The notes beneath the pieces are model-generated. The model saw only the letters and a program-made list of their open reading frames with translations, was not told the DNA's origin and ran no database searches. The position numbers and the translations under genes are program-made. A stretch of DNA of 11,247 bases from an uncultured Collinsella sp. (GTDB lineage: Bacteria > Actinomycetota > Coriobacteriia > Coriobacteriales > Coriobacteriaceae), in NCBI GenBank assembly GCA_958446785.1, contig CAUCXP010000033.1, positions 1 through 11,247 on the forward strand, given 5' to 3'. Shown here in pieces: positions 6,475-11,247 of the stretch (its first letter is position 1; each line of letters opens with the position of its first letter).

Positions 6475-8300
6475 TCCAGGTTCCTCCCTCCGCGGAACGC
6501 GCCAAAGCCAAAGTGGTCGCAACGCAGGCAGCGGCTTGCCTCCTGGCGTGCCTCCTCCTCGGTAAGACCTTGCTCGACCAGATTCCAATCGTGGATGCGC
6601 TCGCCGGCTTCGCGCTCGCCCAGCTCGCAGCGGCCGCACTCGTGCTTGCCCTTAAACTGCACGGTCGGCAGCTCAACGTCGAGCTTGATCTTGTGGTCAA
6701 AGCCCAGATAGCGGTCGATATTTGCCGAAGCAACGCGGCCGGCGTTGATGGCACGGATGACGGTGGCGGGGCCGGTCTGGCAGTCACCGCCGCTAAAGAG
6801 GCCATCGAAGTTAGGCACGGCGCCATCCGAATCGGTGACGACGCGACCCCACTTGCAGGCGATGCCCATGTCCTCAAACGGCTTGGAATCGATGTCCTGG
6901 CCAATGGCCACAAACACGCGCTCGCAGGGAATGACGCGCTCGGGCGTGGCGGCGGCACGCGGGGCCGGACGCCCACGACGGGGCTCGCCGATGATCTGCG
7001 GCTGCACGCGCAGGCCACTCACGCGACCTTCCTCGCCCGTCTCGATAGCGAGCGGGGCGGTCAACTCCAGTACCTCGCAGCCCTCGGCCTGGGCGCCGGC
7101 GATCTCGGCGTCCTGGGCCGTCATGTCGCAGATGCGACGGCGGTAGACGATGCTCACCTTTTCGGCACCGCAGCGCACGGCGGAGCGCGCCACGTCCATG
7201 GCCACGTTGCCGCCGCCGATGACGCACACGCGCTGGCCGCTCAGGTCGGGCAGCTCGTCGTCGCCGATGGCGCGCAGCATCTTGACGGCCGACTCCACGC
7301 CGAGCGCTTCCTCGCCCGGAAGGCCGAGCTTCTTATCGCTGTGGGCGCCAATGGCCAGGTAGACGGCATCGAACTCGTCGCGCAGGCGGGCAAGTTCCTC
7401 GCCGTTGACGGAGTGATCGAGCTCAACGTCGATGCCGGCGCTCAAGATCCAGTCGATCTCGGCCTGCAGGCGCTCGCGCGGCAGACGGTAGCTGGGAATG
7501 CCGTAGCGCAGCATGCCGCCCATGTGGTGACGCTGATCAAAGATAGTCACCTTATGACCCATCACGGCCAGGTAGTAGGCACAGGAAAGGCCGGCCGGGC
7601 CGCCGCCGATCACGGCGACGCGCTTACCGGTGTCGTCCACTACATGCGGCTTGTGGTCGTTGAGGTCGCTGTGCTCAACGGCAAAACGCTTGAGGGCGAG
7701 GATGTTCATGGGATCGTCGACCATGCCGCGGCGGCAATGCATCTCGCAGGGATGCTCGCACACCAAGCCGCAGACGAGCGGCAGTGGGTTGTTCTTGCGG
7801 ATGACCTTGACGGCGTCGGCATACCGGCCTGCCTCGACCAGCGAAATGTACCCGGGAATGTCGACGTGCGCCGGGCAGCCCGAGACGCACGGGACGCGGG
7901 CCTCGCGGTCAAAGCCGCAGGAGTGCTCGCGGATGTGATGCTCAAAATCGTCACGGAAGCCGCGAATGGCCGTGAGTGCCATGGCGCCGGCTTCGTAGCC
8001 GATGGCGCAGTCGCTCGAAAGGTAGATGGTGCGGGCCGTGCGCTCAATCAGGTTGAGCGTGGACTCATCGGCGCGCCCTTCGAGCACATCGGCGAGCAGG
8101 TCGCTCAGCGCGCTCAGGCCCACACGGCAGGGTGTGCACTTGCCGCAGCTCTGGGTGGAGCACAGGTTAACGAGCGCTGCCGTAAACTCAACGGGACACG
8201 GGGCGAGCGAACTCACCGCCAGACGGCGTCCGAGCGCATCGTGCAGGTCGTCCATGACGGCCTGAGCGTGGCTGCGTTCCATTACGTGCAGTCGAGCCAT
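6468..8300 (-). CDS. NuoF-cluster/GltD-type NAD(P)H flavoprotein, hydrogenase partner
   Basis: Cytoplasmic electron-transfer subunit of 610 residues, expected to pass electrons between NAD(P)H and the hydrogenase. Residues about 30-128 match the C-terminal [4Fe-4S] domain of NuoF/HydB (SCGKCTPCR at 51-59, fourth ligand probably C98), but the NuoF FMN domain is absent. Residues about 135-210 are the GltD-type cluster domain (C138, C142, C177, C181, C185, C189). Then comes a two-dinucleotide flavoprotein fold: FAD site IGGGPAG (231-237), NAD(P) site IGGGNVAMD (361-369) followed by YRRR (386-389), whose basic residues suggest NADPH, and the closing SGGDCQTGPATVIRAI (503-518). A tail has two more CxxC pairs (C555/C558, C591/C594). 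ATG at 8300 is chosen over an in-frame GTG at 8315 because AGGGG lies 5 bases before it. The gene overlaps the hydrogenase gene by 7 bases and heads the four-gene unit. The GltD part also resembles the bifurcating NfnL/NfnB subunit. Confidence 0.9.
   Translation of the reverse strand: MARLHVMERSHAQAVMDDLHDALGRRLAVSSLAPCPVEFTAALVNLCSTQSCGKCTPCRVGLSALSDLLADVLEGRADESTLNLIERTARTIYLSSDCAIGYEAGAMALTAIRGFRDDFEHHIREHSCGFDREARVPCVSGCPAHVDIPGYISLVEAGRYADAVKVIRKNNPLPLVCGLVCEHPCEMHCRRGMVDDPMNILALKRFAVEHSDLNDHKPHVVDDTGKRVAVIGGGPAGLSCAYYLAVMGHKVTIFDQRHHMGGMLRYGIPSYRLPRERLQAEIDWILSAGIDVELDHSVNGEELARLRDEFDAVYLAIGAHSDKKLGLPGEEALGVESAVKMLRAIGDDELPDLSGQRVCVIGGGNVAMDVARSAVRCGAEKVSIVYRRRICDMTAQDAEIAGAQAEGCEVLELTAPLAIETGEEGRVSGLRVQPQIIGEPRRGRPAPRAAATPERVIPCERVFVAIGQDIDSKPFEDMGIACKWGRVVTDSDGAVPNFDGLFSGGDCQTGPATVIRAINAGRVASANIDRYLGFDHKIKLDVELPTVQFKGKHECGRCELGEREAGERIHDWNLVEQGLTEEEARQEASRCLRCDHFGFGAFRGGRNLEW
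6483..6487 (-). promoter_or_regulatory. ribosome binding site deciding the HydA start
   Basis: GGAGG on the minus strand, 8 bases before the ATG at 6474, within the last codons of the upstream flavoprotein gene. It is the stronger of two candidate sites: the ATG at 6417 has only GGAG. The overlap with the flavoprotein stop (TAG at 6468-6470) points to coupled translation of the two hydrogenase subunits. Confidence 0.6.
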
Positions 8301-8402
8301 AAGATCCCCTCTCACATGGCAGCCCGGAGGCGAGACCGAGCGAAGTTGCTACACGCACAACACTGACCTATAAAATTGTTTGGCAGCGACACGGTTCGGC
8401 AG

Positions 8403-8436
8403 GCGGTATGAAACGTCGTCCTTAGCGGTGAAAACG
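8403..8436. repeat. imperfect direct repeat in the hydrogenase leader
   Basis: GCGGTATGAAACG (8403-8415) and GCGGTGAAAACG (8425-8436) are similar 12-13 base words whose starts are 22 bases apart, about two helical turns. They lie between the candidate promoter and the first gene of the hydrogenase unit. They could be regulator sites or chance. The rest of 8301-8460 holds no gene I can support. Confidence 0.3.
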
Positions 8437-8460
8437 AACATTTCCGCAGATAAATGCCAT

Positions 8461-8488
8461 ATTTGATAAAACGCGTTACCAATGACAA
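8461..8488 (-). promoter_or_regulatory. candidate promoter of the hydrogenase-importer unit
   Basis: On the minus strand TTGTCA (8488-8483) matches five of six -35 consensus bases, and TCAAAT (8466-8461) matches four of six -10 bases, with a 16-base spacer. The -35 box uses the last three bases of the hairpin stem that ends the GH4 operon. A start near 8454 would give a leader of roughly 150 bases. A second AT-rich patch, TATAGG at 8372-8367, lacks a recognisable -35. Confidence 0.35.
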
Positions 8489-8523
8489 TGCCCCGTCCAC
8501 GCAATCACGTGGACGGGGCATTG
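8486..8523 (-). terminator. perfect 16-bp stem hairpin ending the PTS-GH4 operon
   Basis: CAATGCCCCGTCCACG (8486-8501) pairs without mismatch to 8508-8523 around a 6-base loop. It lies 32 bases past the GH4 stop codon and before the hydrogenase unit, so it most likely ends the PTS-GH4 transcript. No T-tract follows the stem immediately; the first T-run comes about 13 bases later. Termination may therefore be weak or partly factor-dependent, and the hairpin may instead protect the upstream mRNA 3' end. Confidence 0.7.
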
Positions 8524-8555
8524 CTCTAGGTATGCGGTCAGCGACCCTGTTGCTT

Positions 8556-9938
8556 TTACTTAAGCTCGGGCCAGTAACCCTTGTTGGCCTCGATCATGTC
8601 GTCGAGAACTTCCTTGGCGACCTTCATCGACGGCACGGTCTTGTTGAGCGTAAAGGCCTTGAGTGCCTTCTCGTACGAACCCTCGATCGTGGCCTCGACC
8701 ACGAGCTTCTCGGAGTTCAGCTGCTGCATCATGAGACCCTGCTGGAACAGCGGAATGTTGTCGCGGCTGATGACCTCGGGGCCATTCTTGCCAATGTAGG
8801 CAGGCAGCTCGACCATAGCGTCGTAGGGCATGTTGGGGATAGCGCCCTTGTTCTCGCAGATGACCAGGAAGCGCTGCTTGGTATCGTTCTTCAGAGCAAT
8901 AGCCAGGTCGGCAATCCAGTCGCCGTGGCTGCCCGCATAGAACGTGCTCTCGTCGATCTCGCCAGTCTTCTCGTAGTGGTCGATGCCGTCGAAGAGGTTC
9001 TTCTCGCGTGTCTCCTCAACCTCGTTAGCACGGGTGCGCTCGGGGTTGGAATGCTCGACGAACTCCTTCTGCTGCAGGTAGTAGTTCAGATACGTGTTGG
9101 GCAGGTACTCCGGGAAGCACTCCATGATCTCGTACTCGCCCTTCCAGACGTAGTACCAGCTGCCCTTGGTGTGGCGGTTCTGCTCGGGGTGCTCGTCAGT
9201 GGCCTCCTCGGGCTTCTTGGACATCAGCGAGCCCATGCCCTTGAGGTACGAATCGGGCAGCAGAATCTCGTGCTCCTTGATGTACTCGCGCAGCTGCGGG
9301 AGCACCTCCTCGCCCTTGTGGCGAATCGAGGTGAACCAGCCAAAGTGGTTGAGGCCAAAGTAATCGTACTCGACATCCTTCTTGTCGATATCGAGCGCGG
9401 CGCAAACCACGTCGATGATTGCGATCGGCATGTCGCAGATGTTAATGATGCGAGCGTTGGGACGCAGCACGCGGCAGCCCTCGGAGACGATGGCGGCAGG
9501 GTTGGAGTAGTTGAGAATCCAGTAATCCTTCTTGGCGTACTTCTCAACGTCATCGATCAGCTCGACCATGGGGAAGATGGTGCGCATGCCATAGGCAAGG
9601 CCGCCGCAACCGCAGGTCTCCTGGCCCACGCAGCCATGGCGCAGCGGAATCTTCTCGTCCTGCTCGCGCATGGCGTAGCCGCCCACGCGCATCTGGGCAA
9701 ACACGAAGCTCGCGTCGGTAAAAGCCGTCTCCTTGTCGGTGGTCACCGTGAGCTTGATGTCAAGGCCGAGGTCCTCGTGCAGAATCCAGTCCACGAGCAC
9801 GCCGATCTTGCGCTGGCGCTCCTCGTTGATGTCGTACAGACGAATCTCGTCAACGTCGAGCTCGTCCTTGCGCAGAGCGATGGACTTGACGATGCCGGGG
9901 GTAAAGGTGGATCCGCCACCACACAGAGTAATGATCAT
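8556..9938 (-). CDS. GH4 6-phospho-alpha-glucosidase (NAD+/Mn2+ dependent)
   Basis: Cytoplasmic hydrolase of 460 residues that should cleave 6-phospho-alpha-glucosides such as maltose-6-P by the GH4 redox-elimination mechanism. The NAD+-binding loop is CGGGSTFTPG (6-15). The metal-binding cysteine is C168 in NICDMP and the metal-binding histidine is H198 in GLNHFGW. NYSNPAAIV (143-151) is the conserved substrate and cofactor region, and RANEV plus the closing EANKGYWPEL match GlvA/MalH proteins. Length is close to GlvA (about 440-450), with a somewhat longer central loop. One local oddity is QETCGCGG (106-113), where relatives I recall have QETCGPGG. The start is 3 bases after the PTS gene stop, with AAGGAG at a 9-base spacer inside that gene, so the two are co-translated. 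Similar to glvA/malH, but the exact substrate is not fixed. Confidence 0.94.
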   Translation of the reverse strand: MIITLCGGGSTFTPGIVKSIALRKDELDVDEIRLYDINEERQRKIGVLVDWILHEDLGLDIKLTVTTDKETAFTDASFVFAQMRVGGYAMREQDEKIPLRHGCVGQETCGCGGLAYGMRTIFPMVELIDDVEKYAKKDYWILNYSNPAAIVSEGCRVLRPNARIINICDMPIAIIDVVCAALDIDKKDVEYDYFGLNHFGWFTSIRHKGEEVLPQLREYIKEHEILLPDSYLKGMGSLMSKKPEEATDEHPEQNRHTKGSWYYVWKGEYEIMECFPEYLPNTYLNYYLQQKEFVEHSNPERTRANEVEETREKNLFDGIDHYEKTGEIDESTFYAGSHGDWIADLAIALKNDTKQRFLVICENKGAIPNMPYDAMVELPAYIGKNGPEVISRDNIPLFQQGLMMQQLNSEKLVVEATIEGSYEKALKAFTLNKTVPSMKVAKEVLDDMIEANKGYWPELK

Positions 9939-9941
9939 TGT

Positions 9942-11247
9942 TTACTGCTCCTTCTCAATTGCGTTTTCGACCTTGTCGCGCATCTCGGCGACCTTCATGC
10001 CAAAGATGATCTGGATATTATTGCCGTTGCGGTTGATGCCGCTGTTGGGCACGTGGTTGATGAGGTCCTCATTGATGAGGTCCGGGTTCTTAACGTTCAC
10101 GCGGAGACGCGTAAAGCAGTTCTCGAGCTCCTCGATGTTGTCCTTGCCACCAAGACCTGCGACCAGGTCGGCAATACCTGCATCGACGCCCTCTGCGGGG
10201 GCCGCGGCAACAGCGCCCTGCTTCACCGCGACAGACGCGGCGGCCTCGCCCTCGGCAACGGACTCGGCGAGCTCGGACTCCTCCTCGCGACCAGGCGTGT
10301 GAAGGTTGAGCTTCTTAATAAGGAAGGTGAAGAGGAAGAAGTACAGAGCGGCGTTGACGACTCCGAGCACGAGCATCATCGGCCAGTTGGTCTTATCGAC
10401 ACCAAGAACCAGGTTGGAAACCACGATGTTGATGATGCCGCCTGCAGTCGAAGCGGGCACGGAGAGGACCTTGAGCAGGACCAGGAAGATGCCGGAAAGA
10501 ACCGAGTGAACGACAAAGAGCACGGGAGCGGCAAAGACAAAGAGGAAGTCCATGGGCTCGGTGACACAGGAGAGCACGGCAGTGATGATCAGCGGGATGA
10601 TGACAGCCTTGGTCTTGTCCTTGTTCTGCTTGTAGGCGGTGAAGATAAAGGCGAGACCGATACCGATGTAGGGCCACAGGTTGTTGAAGGTGTAGCTGTT
10701 GAAGTAGGTGCTATCGGAGAAGGGCTGGCCCGTCATCGCCATCTCGGCAACACGGATGGGATAGGCGCCGGCGATAACCTGATCACCCAGCGTAAGGGTG
10801 CCGCCCACATCGGAGAACTGGAACGGGGTGTAGATGAGGTGGTGCAGGCCGGTGGGAACGAGCAGCTTGTTGAGCATGCCGTAGATAAACAGACCGATGT
10901 TGCCCGACTCCTTAATGATGCCGGCAACGGAGGAGATGGCGCCCTGAACCGGAGGCCAAACGATGCAGAAGCCAGCGCCCATGATCCAGGAGATGATGAT
11001 CATGATCAGGAACGGGAAGCGAACGCCCGAGAACATCGAAAGGGCAATGGGGAACTGCTTGTTCGAGTACTTGTTGAACACGGCACCGGTGATGCAACCA
11101 AGAATGATGCCGCCAAACACGCCGGTATCGAGCACCTGAATGCCCATAACGGTGCTCTGGCCGGTTCCGGTAAGACCGAGCATGCCGCTCGCTTCGGCAA
11201 GAGAGCCGGTGGCGTTGAGCACGATGTTATTGGCCTGCAGGAACAGG
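9942..11247 (-). CDS. PTS EIICB component, alpha-glucoside/glucose type, 5' end cut
   Basis: Membrane sugar permease and phosphotransferase of the glucose superfamily, with 434 C-terminal residues visible. The reading frame stays open to the window edge, so an internal GTG at 11222 is a valine codon, not the start. The EIIC part contains several hydrophobic helices, GLHHLIYTPF and VTEPMDFLF, the family's substrate-site motifs. An Ala/Glu-rich linker of about 45 residues follows, then the EIIB domain, whose phosphorylated cysteine is in ENCFTRLR (codon at 10116-10118). The IIC-IIB order matches GlvC/AglA/MalB-type alpha-glucoside transporters, and the GH4 gene directly downstream supports that substrate class. 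No EIIA domain is seen; it may be supplied by a glucose EIIA elsewhere. Confidence 0.93.
   Translation of the reverse strand, partial: LFLQANNIVLNATGSLAEASGMLGLTGTGQSTVMGIQVLDTGVFGGIILGCITGAVFNKYSNKQFPIALSMFSGVRFPFLIMIIISWIMGAGFCIVWPPVQGAISSVAGIIKESGNIGLFIYGMLNKLLVPTGLHHLIYTPFQFSDVGGTLTLGDQVIAGAYPIRVAEMAMTGQPFSDSTYFNSYTFNNLWPYIGIGLAFIFTAYKQNKDKTKAVIIPLIITAVLSCVTEPMDFLFVFAAPVLFVVHSVLSGIFLVLLKVLSVPASTAGGIINIVVSNLVLGVDKTNWPMMLVLGVVNAALYFFLFTFLIKKLNLHTPGREEESELAESVAEGEAAASVAVKQGAVAAAPAEGVDAGIADLVAGLGGKDNIEELENCFTRLRVNVKNPDLINEDLINHVPNSGINRNGNNIQIIFGMKVAEMRDKVENAIEKEQ

Noticed and set aside
6513..8366. Long plus-strand open frame of 617 codons opposite the flavoprotein gene
   Set aside because: It is antisense to a gene with complete FAD, NAD(P) and cluster motifs. 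Its translation is rich in Ala, Val, His and Asp without recognisable motifs, as expected from the complement of GC-rich codons.
8316..8480. Rex- or FNR-type operator upstream of the hydrogenase unit
   Set aside because: I looked for TTGTGA/TTGTTA and TTGAT-N4-ATCAA palindromes on both strands and found no acceptable match.
8312..8521. Minus-strand small open frame of 69 codons in the hydrogenase leader
   Set aside because: It begins inside the hairpin arm at 8508-8523, has no Shine-Dalgarno and no recognisable protein features.

Overview
The window looks like chromosome of a gut actinobacterium of the class Coriobacteriia, most like Collinsella. Support for this is the high GC content with strong G/C third-position bias, saccharolytic PTS and phospho-glycosidase genes, an oxygen-sensitive [FeFe]-hydrogenase, and a short palindromic element (GGTAGATTTT...AAAATCTACC). 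I recall that element only loosely from this group. The assignment is inference; no rRNA, tRNA or marker gene is present.

Layout, left to right. (1) Bases 1-933, minus strand: 5' part of a GH1 6-phospho-beta-glucosidase gene, cut by the window edge. (2) 1096-2088, plus strand: a divergent AraC-type regulator, with a candidate promoter and an inverted repeat in the shared intergenic region. (3) 2089-2227: convergent intergenic region with two copies of a 35-bp palindrome; the second runs into the next gene and supplies its stop codon. (4) 8300-2228, minus strand: a tightly packed four-gene unit. It encodes a NuoF-cluster/GltD-type flavoprotein, a multi-cluster [FeFe]-hydrogenase, a Tat-type lipoprotein solute-binding protein, and a single-chain permease-ATPase ABC importer. 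Spacings are a 7-base overlap, then 2 and 3 bases. (5) 8301-8555: intergenic region with a possible promoter and leader for the hydrogenase unit and a perfect 16-bp stem hairpin ending the upstream operon. (6) 9938-8556 and 11247-9942, minus strand: a GH4 6-phospho-alpha-glucosidase gene behind a PTS EIICB gene cut by the right edge.

How it may work together: the PTS imports and phosphorylates alpha-glucosides, GH4 cleaves them, and GH1 does the same for beta-glucosides under AraC control. Reduced cofactors from fermentation could be reoxidised by the two-subunit hydrogenase, which links NAD(P)H to H2. The least expected element is the importer locked into the hydrogenase transcription unit: a compact permease-ATPase fusion plus its own binding protein, with an unknown substrate that may serve the hydrogenase. 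That four-gene unit is the best candidate here for an undescribed system. All of its parts belong to known families, so the novelty lies in the architecture and linkage.
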